A DNA stretch of 64,000 nt from Anopheles merus. Taxonomy: Eukaryota; Arthropoda; Insecta; Diptera; Culicidae. Positions 12,542 through 24,100 of this stretch are shown here, piece after piece. The stretch spans positions 40,255,442 through 40,319,441 of the forward strand of contig NC_054082.1 of the NCBI RefSeq assembly GCF_017562075.2, written 5' to 3'. Within the stretch, counting starts at the first letter, position 1. Every line of letters begins with the position of its first letter. The position numbers and the translations under genes are program-made. The notes under the pieces were generated by a model, which did no database searches, was not told where the DNA came from, and saw only the letters and a program-made list of their open reading frames with translations.

Positions 12542-12578
12542 TGTCATCTGATGACAGTTGCCGCATATTATTTGACAG
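12542..12578 (-). promoter_or_regulatory. Putative UTP14 promoter motifs (TGTCATC palindrome and TTTGACAG)
   Basis: About 125-160 bp upstream of the UTP14 start codon lies a perfect inverted repeat, TGTCATC-T-GATGACA (12542-12556), followed by TTTGACAG (12571-12578). The same TTTGACA core recurs in the promoter region of the splicing-factor gene at 20.6-20.9 kb. The position suggests a proximal promoter element of housekeeping genes. The factor is not identified. Confidence 0.35.
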
Positions 12579-12825
12579 TTGCACATTGGAAAGAATTTTA
12601 ACGTAGGTAGGTCAAAATTTTAAAAGATGACCCATCGATCGTTGGAAAGCATATTGAACCATATTTCAAACCCAAGCATCGAAATTATGTTTCCATTCTG
12701 ATGGAATTGCTAATACGACGGCTGTAAATTTAAATTAAATTTTCCAGATATCGATTCGAACACATTACCTGAAATGTGAATAAAATGTGAAATATTAATA
12801 TATGCTGTATGTATTAGATGTGGGA

Positions 12826-13250
12826 GCTCGGAATCGGACCCGACCGATTCCTATTCTGTGTTCGGAATCAAATCCGAGGCCGTTTTCGGAGTCGACTTTG
12901 GAACCGAGCTCCGAAATCGGAATCGACCTGGGAAACACAATTTGCTCCGGTAATGGAATGAGAATTGACTACAGAATTGGAATTAGCTCCGGAATGAGAA
13001 TCAGTTTGTTTCAAAAGCGTAACCAGTTCGGGAATCTCCATGAGAATGGATCGTTTACAAGTAAATTTTGATTCTTTAAAGCTATCAGTACGTAGCATCA
13101 TTAGACCCAAACATCTATTCGTATGAGGATACCGAAACCGACTCCGATTTCAAAACCGATCCAATTCCGGAACCCAAATCCAGAGCCGATCTACTATCCG
13201 GAGTTGATTCCAGAAAACATCGGAGCTATCCGGAATCGATTCCAACGAAA
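12826..13250. repeat. Degenerate short-period satellite (TCCGGAATCGA-like)
   Basis: About 420 bp of loosely repeated GGAATC / CCGAT / TCCGGA words with spacing near 6-12 bp, in both orientations. The array is broken by a non-repetitive stretch around 13050-13120. It lies between the UTP14 promoter and the 3' end of the next gene and has no credible coding potential. Confidence 0.75.
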
Positions 13251-13345
13251 ACTACGTTTTTCATCATCAATAATACGCTTTGCATTATTTCCTTAAACAA
13301 AACAGAAACATTTCCGTTATTCTAAAACATCGATCGCACAGTTCA

Positions 13346-13351
13346 TTTATT
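13346..13351 (-). terminator. Polyadenylation signal of the zinc-finger gene
   Basis: TTTATT on the plus strand, AATAAA on the minus strand, 137 nt beyond the TAG stop of the minus-strand zinc-finger gene. A consistent position for its 3' end processing signal. Confidence 0.6.
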
Positions 13352-13487
13352 TATGGTGATTCATTCATTTTGTTTTATACATCAATATCTGTTTCCCATC
13401 GACACTGAGTTTAGTTCACATATGCGTAATACCGAAACTTTACTTATTCACTCTCATGCTCTGTCCTATATAAATCTGCCAACTAGT

Positions 13488-16400
13488 CTAATAGTATCCG
13501 TAGTTACCGTAACCGCCAAACTGTTGCATCTGCTGCGGGCCGGGACCATTCGCACCGAACATCTGTTGGCCCTGGTACATGTACGGATTGCCAAATTGCT
13601 GTTGCATCTGCCCTTGCGGCCCGGACATTTGTCCCATCGGCATCTGTCCCTGCTGTCCACCAAAAGGCATGCCCATTCCCATGGATTGACCATGCTGCTG
13701 CTGTTGCTGAGGGAAGCCCGGATACATTGAGGAGGCATTCGGCGTGGCCGATGTTATCTTGCCGGGAATTGTTTTACCGACAGCACTTTCCCCACCTCCA
13801 CCACCACCACCAGCTGTCCCGCCAATCGTCGTGATCGGATTCGCGTAGCTATTGCTGCCGGCGGCACTGCTCGCTCCCGCTGTACTATGGCTGTTAGCGT
13901 CGGACACGGATTTCTGTAGCGATTCCATCAAGTTGGCAATCAAATTCTGCGTGTCGGACAGAGAAATTCCTGCAGAGCTGTTGCCCCCACCACTACCCGT
14001 ATCGTTGTTGCCGCTCGTTCGGTGCGAATGGTTCGAACTCGTGTCGTACGCATCGGCCGGCATTTTCGAGCCCGAAAGCAGCGGTACGTTCGACACGTTC
14101 TTGGATGCAGCTCGCAAAATATCATCGTACGAATAGTCGTCCTCGTCTTCCGAATCCATAATCATCGGGTTCCCTTTTTGCTGTTGAGGCTTTTGCTGAT
14201 GCTGTTGCTGCTGTTGATGTTGATGCATGTCTTTCTGTCGCTGTTGTTGCTGCTGTTGCGCGCGTTGCGCTGGTACTGTTGGCCGTTTTGACCCACTGTT
14301 GCTAGACGCTGGGTTCGGTACCGGTTTACGACCTCCCATCGACGGTCCTGGCGATGGTTGGAACATATCAAATGTGGAGTTGTCGTCTTGCTCCAAATAA
14401 TTACGCTCGTCTTCATCGGACATGCGGCTAGCAGCATCCCGCCGTGCACCATTACCGCCATCGTTACCACCTGCCTTGGGATTGCTCCATGAGTCAAAGT
14501 TCACATAACGGCGCAATCGCTCGACACGTTCCGGCTCGGTGCGTTCCAGCTTGCGCAGATAGGAGATGAGATGCATCTGCTCATCATTCGAAAGCTCCTT
14601 GAAGCTCTGCAGCAGCGTCTGCAGATCGGAGTCGGTTAGATTCTCCAAAATGCTCGACGACGGCTCGTCTTCATCGTTGTCCGCCATGCTGCCGAAGTTA
14701 CCGGAACGCACCGGAACATCCATCTTTTTGTCGTTCCAGCGTGCCGCACCGCCAGCCGAGCCAGCCGCTTCCGGGCGCAAACGTTCCGGCAGCTTCGACG
14801 GTCCAGCGGCCTGCGCAGCTACCGGGGCGGGTACGATCTCCTTCGGTGCTACCGGCACGGCAGAGGGCGGCAGTGTGGCCATGTACGCTTTCGCCGTAAC
14901 GAGCGAGTTCTTCTCCCGAGACATCTGGGCCATGGTGACGTACACGTTGATCAGCTGTTCCAGCTCTTCGGTGGTAAAGTCGGTCTTTCCCTGCGCAACA
15001 AGCGATTTGGCAAGCTGCTCGGCGACGGCAATCTTGTCAATGCTGGCCCCAGCGGCCGATGCGCTGATGGTGGTAGCCGCGGCAGTAGGAACAGCACTCG
15101 GGACAGCCGCTTCGCTCACCGCCACCGAATCGCGGGACAGCTCCTCCTCCGGTGGCTTAACAGGCTCGCGTTTCGATGCCTCGTGCAGCAGCCGGGCAAT
15201 GTTACGCACCGCCTTCTTGATCGGGACCATTCGGTTTGCATCGATCGTTTCCGCCATCATGTGGCCTTTCAGCTTTTCCTTCACCGTCTCCAGAAACATG
15301 CAGTTGTCCTCGTTCAGCAGCAAATCGTCGGCCGAGTTCGCCTTCACCTTTTCCAGCGCGAGCGCCTTGGCCAGCAAATCGTTCACCTTGGGCCCCAGAC
15401 TGCCCAGGTACTCCTCGAACGCGGTCAACAGCCGACAGACCGCGACAAAGTTGAGCGGTGTCGAGCTGTCCGCATCGAACTCCGTACGCACGAACACCTT
15501 CTTGTTGGGGCCGTAGTAATTCTTCGCCCACTCGTCGTAATCCACCCGTTCCGGCACCGGTCCACCTCGATGCTTGCCAACGGGCCATTCGCCGCGGTAG
15601 TCCATCGGTGGGGCACGCTGCGAGCGACTTCGCGAGTAGCCGCCTTCGTACCCGTTATCGTCGCTGATGGGACTGCGGGACCGGTGGGAACGGGAGGTGG
15701 ACCGTTTCCTTCCCGAATCGGACCACTCACCGCGGCGCGATGAGCGCGGTGACGACCGGTTCTTGGACCGCATCGGCTGTCCGCCCTTATAGTCATCCTC
15801 CTCCTCGTCCGAGTTCACATCGATCAGAATCGGGGCCGCGGCCGTGCCCGCTTTGCGTTCGCTCGACCGGGCCCGCTTGCCCGCCTGGGGGACCCGCAAC
15901 GCGTACTGCTCCCGCAGCTCGCCCGTCCGTTCTTCGTCCTCCGCCGGTAGGTTCATCTTGGTGCGGATCTCTTCCTTCTTTCGCGCGACCTCCTCGTCGT
16001 GCAGCTCCTTCATGCGCTTCGTCCAAAACTCGATCCATTCCGGCTTGAAGTTGTGCTTGGCTGGGTCCTTCTTTTCTGCCTGCAGCTCCTTGTACCGCCG
16101 GTTCCAGAACTTTTTCCACTCCTCCGAATACAGCGGATGCTTTTCCGGGTTCTTTTCGTGATCCTTCAGCTGCTTCTCCAGCTTTTCCACCGCTATATCG
16201 ACCGTACAGCGATACTTCTCCCACTTGTATCGCTCGTGTGCAATGGCGGCCGATTGTATCGACAGCTCTCGGGGGGTTGGCAGCATCTGCTTCGCCGACG
16301 AATTTGCCGGCTGTGCTGCCCTTTGCTGCCGCTGGTAGGACAAGTCGCCACGGCCACCACCACCACTCAGTCTATTGCCCTGCCCATTGAGCGGGCTTCG

Positions 16401-17935
16401 CTTTCGCGTTCGTCCGCGATTCTCATCGTCACCGCTGGACGAGATCGTTAGCATCGAGTTAGCACTGCTGACGCTCGAAATGGAATCCAAACTGCTACGA
16501 CGCTCGTTACGCATGCGGTAGCGTTTCGGTGCACCCTGAACCTGCCCACCGCCACAGTCCTCGGCGGTGACCAAATCTTGCAGCACCTTCGCGTCGATCA
16601 CCTCGACAAACTTAGGTCCCGTGCGCTCGTCGAAGTGAGTGCCGAACGAAATCTGCTGGCCAAACTTCACCCGGTTACGCTCGAACTCGGCCGCCTCGTA
16701 CACCTGCGGCGTCAACCGGCCGTGATGGTCCTCGATCGCTTCGCACACCGTTTGCACCACGCGGAAAAACACCTGGCCGCCGTTCTCCTGATTGTTGTTG
16801 CGGTACGGGGACAGCATCTTGCGCACGGTCGGGTAGTGCTTTTCGAGAAACTTGAACCGATGCCCCATCCCGATCATGTGCGTCGTAATGCCGCTCTCAT
16901 TGTTGTTGTGCAGATTGCACAGCACGCAGCTGTAGACGGGATCGGCACCGTTCGCCGAATCGATCAGCTCCACGATGTATTCCAGCCCGACCAATGGACC
17001 ATCGCGATAGCCGTCAAGCACGTTTTGCAACCGAGCCTGCGGTTTCATCGAGGATGGGGAGGCAGAATCATTTTCCTGACCGCCACCACCACCGCTTCCG
17101 GTGGAAGTGTTGTTCTCGTTCGATCCGGAAGTTCCTAAAAAAAAGAAGGTAAACCGTACTTGCATTACGTTCATACAACCATCTAGAGTTAATGTCTTTC
17201 GTTTACCTTTCGTCGGTTTCGCCACCAGCGAAGCACGGTACTGCTCTGCATCGAACACGGTCACGTTCAATCGGGCCTGATGCTTGCGGCCGGCGATATG
17301 AATTTGCAGCATGCGCTCGCCGTACAGACAGGCCACGCCGCAGATATGGCACATGTACCCGAACAGCAGATCTTTGTTGCGCGGCGTGCGGCTGAACACG
17401 CACGCTTCTGTGCCATCGGACAGCCTAACCTTTGTATCGAGTACATGCTCCTCAAATTCTATCTCCGTCTGTGGGTTGAAGGGAGGAAGAAACAGAGAAA
17501 AAAAGGAAGAAGAAATATAATTAAAACCGCGATATAAATAAGAGCTGTGTTTTATAGTTCCAAAATTGGACTTCACGGTCGGTATTGTTCATTGGCACTT
17601 TTACACTTTTTACATTCTCTCATTGCGTTCATGTCACAATCGAACCACTTTTATCACACACTTCCACAGCACTTGTTTTATATCACTTCAGCACGTCTCA
17701 CATCCAGCACAAATGCGTCAGCAGCAACACGTGTAAAGCTGCTAGTTGTAGACCCAATTCACAGCACACATTTACGCTTGCACATCCAGCACAGCTTCCA
17801 GGAGTCTGGAATAAAGGCTGTAGAACCCAGGCCGCCTAACACAGGGGAAGTAATTATGTTACATTCGGTACTTACCTTTGATCTCGCCACATTGTCACCG
17901 GGCTTAATTGCATCATTTGCTTCTTCAAGATCCAT
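13488..17935 (-). CDS. Large U1/matrin-type zinc-finger protein, CG7065-like
   Basis: Coding exons are complement(17935..17876, 17468..17207, 17134..13488); phases fit and give 1322 residues. Each donor matches GTRA (GTAAGT, GTAAAC) and the acceptors are CCCACAG and TTTTTAG. Exon 1 encodes only MDLEEANDAIKPGDNVARSK. Two double-stranded-RNA/U1-type zinc fingers are visible: C60-x2-C63-x13-H77-x5-H83 and C177-x2-C180-x12-H193-x5-H199. Then come a Ser/Arg-rich stretch, a charged segment with two tandem EEWKKFWNRR / PEWIEFWTKRM motifs, and a globular-looking region (YDEWAKNYYGPNKKVFVRTE onward). The C-terminal third is rich in Gln, Gly and Met and ends in GNYGYY. I recall a similar architecture in Drosophila CG7065, whose function is uncharacterised. 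Zinc-finger type and prion-like tail suggest a nuclear RNA-associated protein (inference). The start in exon 1 is the first ATG in frame. Confidence 0.85.
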
Positions 17936-19133
17936 TCTCTCGATTTGGCACCTCGAGAACAATCGAGGTGGGGTGTGTGTGGTCTACCACTAGTAGCGAA
18001 AGAAGGCGGTTCTGTGGTTTCGTGCGGAAACTTTTACAAATGCCGGATGACGAACCCTCACGCTATTGAGTACAAGTTCGGGCGATATCTTTAACAATAT
18101 TTGCTCCCCTCCTTTCGGCCTTACGGGTAATTGTTTTATTAACCGTTACAAGCTAAATACTATTTTTCAGTGTCGGTCAGATTTAATACGTTGCTTTGCG
18201 ATCGATCTAGGAATAGAAATTGATACTTTCGGACACACCAAAACACTTCGCTTACACACACTTGCACACTTTGATCACTGTTTTCACACAGTAGTAGTAA
18301 AAGAAGAGTTAGAAAAGGAAATGGTGCCGTTTCGAAGGACACGTGTTGCTGCTACTTCCCTGCACTCCCGAGGTGATTCTGTTTGCTTTCTCACAGACTC
18401 GTCTTAAAGGGAGCCAAAGGGAAAGTAATTAAAACGCCTCGCAATAGATAAATTTCAAAAACCTTGCTGATGTATGTTGCCCAACAGCGCAGTTTTCTTT
18501 CTTTCTTCCCATATAGGACAATTAACCGCGGAACGCTATCTTGTTCGTTCTTCTACTAACGCACGTTTCAGTTAAGATACACGCGCGCGTACGCTTTTTT
18601 GTGACAAAATCTGAAAGGAACAAATGAAAGAAGAGGATGCAATTAATAGATTTCATTCTGCCCCGCCGGTACAATCGATGCCTGATCCCACTTGGGTTCT
18701 AAGGTGAACGATGCAAAGCTGACAGTTTTTACTATGTTTTACCTGTAAATGTCGTGTGTAAGTAATGATTGGCCTAAGTTTTACTTACCTTTACATTGTA
18801 TTTGTACTATGGTAATATTTCAAAAATTCTCAGTGGGATATTTTGCAATATTTGTGGACCTGACAAGCGATCACTGACTATCATCACGAACAAGATTAAC
18901 AACGTGTATCGATGTTTGCACACCAAACTTTTGATAATCATAATAAATTACACGACGCATCAATCTTTTTAACCGATTGATCGTACAAGAAACATTTAAT
19001 TTGACAAACTAACAATGCAATTAAACGCGATATGCAGTATAAGCGGAAGATTATTGGACAGGTCAAACGACGTGTGATAACGTTCTCGGGATCTCGGACT
19101 GTTCGTATTCGGACTCGATGTTGTGAGTGTCGG

Positions 19134-19285
19134 GGGCGGTCCCGTGGTACAGTCGTCAACTCGAGAGACCTAGAATGGACCGCCCCCCGTAGCAAGGACT
19201 GAATATTCGGTTGCGTGGTACTGAATAAAGTCTCGAATGTCTACATAGGCCGGCATGTCCGCGGAGGACGTTTACGCTTAATAGA
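19134..19285 (+). mobile_element. SINE200-like tRNA-derived SINE, internally deleted
   Basis: Carries the SINE A-box region (GTGGTACAGTCGTCAACTCG) and the conserved 3' body with AGCAAGGACTGA, GGTACTGAATAAAGTCTCGAA and CATAGGCCGGCATGTCCGCG. These match the copy at 59 kb and the SINE200 family I remember from Anopheles gambiae. The B-box segment (GGTTCA) expected between the A box and the CCCCCCGTAGC block is missing, so this copy is a transcriptionally dead, internally shortened insertion. Confidence 0.75.
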
Positions 19286-20626
19286 AGAAGTTGTGAGTGT
19301 TGCGGGTCATAGGCATGAGTGGTTTGATGCGTTTACCCTTGACAGAGATAGCAAGAGGATAGTTTTTCCACAGTATGTGGCCACGCTAACACAGTACACG
19401 AGTTTTGCAAATGTTTGTTGAAGCAAATTGCTCTGAAGAGATATATTGTTTGTTAAAATAAAAAAAAATTTGAGTTGCTCTAATAATTGCTCGTTAAAAA
19501 TAAACTAACGAAGAAAACTCCTCTGAATTGAGAAAACTAAAAGCAAGCTAATATGAAGGTGTGCCATCAACCGTTTTCTTCTAAATCACGCCATCGTATA
19601 TATTTTTTGATGAAATAATAGCTACGACACCTGTGTTTAGGGTTTTATTTTCAAAAACGTGACTAGCAAATTTTATCAATTTAGTAAAAGCCGAGTAAAA
19701 ATTGATTAACCGTATCATGAATTCAACAAGATATTTTAGATGTATTTTGAATTTGAGAAAACGTGAAAATGGGTTAAATTAAGTTAGGCTCATGGCTTCG
19801 TAACGCGGTACTCGGGAATACTGTAGTTGTAATTTGCTACAAAATGTACTTTTCTTTATATTTACATTCAACTGACTTTTTGAAAGAGCGGTCCTTCTCC
19901 AGGTTGGAAATAGCAACTATCGTAAAGGTCTGCAGCTTATCACGGTATCGCTCTTCGTCGGCTGTGAAGTTTGCGATCGATATGCATGGGCTCCAGGGCA
20001 AGGAGTTTTCGAAAGGATCGCTGAACTGGTTTCATGTGCGATTATTTAAAACCGGACTTTTTCTTCATTTTGTTCTTCTTTGACATAGGAACCGTAATTG
20101 GTCTTTTTGTGTGTCTCCCCATCGCAGGACCATTTAATGATGGACTTACCCTTTCTCTCTTTCAGTTTTTTCTGTGGTTTTGCCCATAGCAGGGTAGTTA
20201 GTCCTGCGCATGGGGGGATGGGACCCCGGATGGGAAAGAATAGATCCATTTGCTGCCTTGTAGGTGTAAGCACGTCGATGCTTAAACCGGGCGTGATGAT
20301 AAATGCACAGGATATTGATCTAATCTCCAAACCATTCACGAAGCCTCTAGCGGCTGTGTAGGCTTGCGGCACTGTCCGCCATTGCTTCACTGTGATGACG
20401 CTCGGAGGATTGTGGTTGTAGTCGCATCAACTAAACAGTACCACAGCGATTGTACGAACTTGTTTGATTCGCTCAATAAACAAACCATCACGTACCTAGG
20501 TAGGGATTTTATTATTGCAGCGTTTTATTATAAGCTTACCTTTTATTTTATTGAGAATTTTCCGTGTTTTCCTCAGCGATTACAGCAAACCATCGGCAAC
20601 CATTTTTTCACAGTGTGTGACGTTCA

Positions 20627-20900
20627 TTTGACAGCTGCTTTGTCCCGGTTATTTGAACCGGTTCAATACATCGCAACGGGCTTCTTTGTTGTGTTTCTAA
20701 ATCTTTTTGAGCTGTACATTTTTCATTCTTTTGGTGTTAATTAGACGAAGAAAATTTTAACTTTTTCCTGATGTTTGCTTAAATTTTAATTTTATAAAAC
20801 AAATAAACAACAATCACCGTACCGGTAAAATGGTATTGTCAAACTAACAAGCCGCGTCAAACGAGCTGATCTTGACAAAAAGAAAACATTGATTGTCAAA
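20627..20900 (+). promoter_or_regulatory. Cluster of TTTGACA/TGTCAAA motifs upstream of the splicing-factor gene
   Basis: TTTGACAG at 20627-20634, TGTCAAA at 20837-20843, CGTCAAA at 20855-20861, TTGACA at 20872-20877 and TTGTCAAA at 20893-20900. Together they lie 0.28-0.56 kb before the start codon. Recurrence of the same core near the UTP14 promoter argues for a shared promoter element. The bound factor is unknown. Confidence 0.35.
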
Positions 20901-21139
20901 AATTTTCTACCATTGCGTCTATTGTTTTGCTGCGCGCCCGATTGGAAAGCAGCTTGTTTACAAAAGATTTAGCAAACCCGAAATAAAGTGCTTCGCCGTG
21001 TTCTCAAGGGCCAATGCATGGACGCGCGTACCCGAATGTATCGCGTCCTTCCACAATCGATTGTACAGAACTGAACTGTAGCTCGTGCGAAGCGTTGTTG
21101 TGTAAGCAAACGGGCGGGAGGAGCAAATCGGGACCGCGA

Positions 21140-21187
21140 ATGGTGTGGTGGCAAAGGCGAAACACACAGTCGTGCGTGTCACTATGA
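21140..21187 (+). CDS. Short upstream ORF overlapping the SFSWAP start codon
   Basis: An ATG at 21140 opens a 15-codon reading frame ([15 protein letters not shown]) whose TGA (21185-21187) overlaps the main ATG at 21184-21186 in an ATGA arrangement. Such an overlapping uORF would reduce initiation at the main start or feed it by termination-reinitiation. This assumes the 5' UTR includes 21140, which I cannot prove from sequence alone. Confidence 0.35.
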   Translation: MVWWQRRNTQSCVSL

Positions 21188-24100
21188 GCGAACGGTGGAA
21201 CATTGCTAACAGTGCGTTGCGAGGTGGCTTGGGCATTAACGGCATGGGCAGTGGAAGCAATGCGGGCGGCAGCAACGGCGTTGGCAATGGTGTTGGCAAT
21301 AGCTTAGGGCATCACCCTGGCGTGGGAGTGACGGCGGCAGCAGATGGCGGCGGTGGCAGCATTGGTGGTGCAGGAGTTGGAATCAAAGTGGGCATACACG
21401 GTGCGGGAGGTAGCGGCACCATCACCACCTCCACTACCACCACGTTCAGTGCGGCGAACGGAGAGTCGGGAATACTGCGCCGCACCGGGCATTATCACCA
21501 CCACGGCGGCACACCGGACAACTTTGACGATCTGCTAGTGTTCGGGTACTCGTGCAAAGTCTTCCGCGACGACGAGCGAGCACGCTTCATCGATCAGGGC
21601 CGGCATCTGATACCGTGGATGGGCGACAATCAGTTGAAGATAGACAGGTTAATAGCTCCTTTATGTACCTTCTATACCATTTTATTTCTGCTCAACCAAA
21701 ACACATGCAATATCAGAAACAAAACGTTTGTACCGATCAAGCCTAAGCCAAGCAGCGCAGCATCGTCCGGCCACAGCGGCAGCGTCGTCCAGATCGCATC
21801 AATCGACGCACCACACCGACTGGGACGGTATTACGTGAAGAGTCTCGCCTGATGGATGACAGTAACCCCCCCGCTGGAGGAGATCCAATCAAACTATTCA
21901 GTGTGATCGCACAGCATCTGCTGTAGCAATGGGGAGGATCGTTCGGTCGCAATACACAGCATGATCCTCCTCATCTTGCAGTTTACTACGATGAGATCAT
22001 TTGAACGTTTCATGTTGTGTGCTACGATCTCTGTCATGGGCAAATGTGCGGACAGTAGTGGACTTACGAGCTGTTCGAGCCACCTCCCCGCAAATCGATT
22101 TTGCTGAAGCCGAATGCCTCGATAGAAGCAAACACGAAAAGAAAAACCGTACGTTATACTATTCAATTTTAGGTCACAAAATAATCAAAACCAATTCCAT
22201 CCCAACAAGTAGTCGATCGGCGGCAGTGGTATGTATAAAACAAGTGGTAATTGAAACATCTTCAAATGTTTGATTTAATTGTCTACATTTTTTTCTCTAT
22301 TCTTCTTGTGTTGTAAGCAAAGCAAACCCAAAAAAACTGCAAAAAATACAAATCTCTCTGCCATCACGAACTGTCGAAGATGAATGCAACACGGGTGGGA
22401 CAGTACGGAAAGGGAACAAACCACCAACCCCTAGTTTTCAATGAGGGAAAATTCATGGATCGATTCGTACATACGTTTCATGTTGCATGAATCTCCCCAT
22501 ATTTGGAACCTATCCATCATAAGGGTGGTAGAATCCGGGTTTCTGTTTCTTAATTTCCGCGTCCATTACACGAAACCCTTTCTCGTCTGTCTCTAACAAA
22601 CATGTTTGCATAGTCTTGCAGCGACGTTCATTGAGATACGCAGCAAAAGAATCTAACCAAAGAACCTCCCCGAAAATGACATCAAATAAACGTATCATAC
22701 ACGTGCCTGCAAGCGCGTGACCATCGAATTGGGAAGATGGATGCTGATTTTTGTTTTTCTGTTCTTTGCTTTTTTCTCTTTCCTATCTCTTTCTCTGGCT
22801 TCCGCTGCATTCCGGGTTGGACATTCCCTTTCGTATGCAGATATGATGCGCGTGGTGCGTTACACGACCTTTCACCGTACGAACCACCGCCCGGTGGGTA
22901 TCAGAATCGTTTGGAGGGCCTGACTGCCGCCGAGCAGAAAGCAGAACAGCTCTGTGAAGAGGAACGATACTACAGCCTGTACAATAATGAGGTGGAAGAG
23001 GAAATGTATCAAGGTAGGAGGTAACGCAGGCTATAGTTTTGCGATCCATTTGTAATCTAACATGCATTTATCTTTCCACAGAAGAGGCCCGCAAACGGGA
23101 GACGATGTTGGGCAATCAGGTTCCGTTCAACTATGACGCTCCCGCACCGCAGGAAGGGGCCACAGTGGCGACGGTTGAAGAACGCACCGGAACCAGTGCC
23201 GACGAGCACGATGACGATCCGTACCAAGTGCCGAAAGGGTTCGAAATCCCGCCGGACATTCCGCTGCCCGAGACAATGAAAGAGCACGCCATCATTGAGA
23301 AGACGGCCAAGTTCATTGCCTCCCAGGACGCGCAGATGGAGATACTGCTGAAAACGAAACAGGCCAACAATCCGTTGTTTGATTTTCTTAACCAAAACGG
23401 TCGTTTGTTCCGCTACTATCGCCATGTGCTGCTGGCTTTCCGAACCAACCAATATCCGATCGCAACCGACCAGCAGGCGGTGGAGCAGAATGGAAACGAG
23501 AATGGCACCGATGTAGAGCAGCAGAACAGTGAAGCAGCTGCACAACTCCTCAACCGACCAAAAGTAATTGTGCCAGCAATCAAGTACAAACCATCAGTCG
23601 ATTGTGCCTATACGCAACTGATTAGCAAGATAACGGGTGCCCCCATACCGACGATGGTTGCGGAAGAGGCGGGCAGTACAACGGACGTTGCTTCGGCAGG
23701 AGCCCAACCACTCACCGCACTCAACACCGAAGTCGATTACTATACGGAGGGTTCCACGCCATCCGTAGAGATCAAGAAAGTATCAACCGGTTTGGCCGGA
23801 TTGGTGCAGTACGATTCGGATAGTGGAGACAGCGAGGAGGATGGAACCAACGAAAAAGAGCCGGTAGTACAGCACCAGCCGGGTAAGCGCGAAAGTCCCA
23901 AAAAGGTGAAGGAACTTCCGCCATTCAAGGGTGTTGTGCCTGCGGTAACAATTCAGCACGTTATCGATCGGACGGCGATTTACGTGGCCAAGAATGGGTA
24001 CAGTTTTGAGGAGGCACTGCGGGCCAAGAACGATGCACGCTTTGTGTTTCTGAATCAGGCCCACGAATACTATCCGTACTATGCGTACCGAGTGCGCCAA

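Larger units (their letters stand above)
17936..21183. other. Intergenic region between divergent zinc-finger and splicing-factor genes
   Basis: Must contain the 5' UTRs and promoters of two divergent genes. It holds a SINE200-like fragment (19134-19285), several TTTGACA/TGTCAAA motifs (20627-20900) and a 115-codon minus-strand open frame (20046-20390) that lacks an ATG until codon 47. No RNA gene is recognised. Confidence 0.6.

Noticed and set aside
14566..15516. 316-codon plus-strand frame
   Set aside because: Antisense shadow of the large zinc-finger gene. No independent start, splice or domain evidence.
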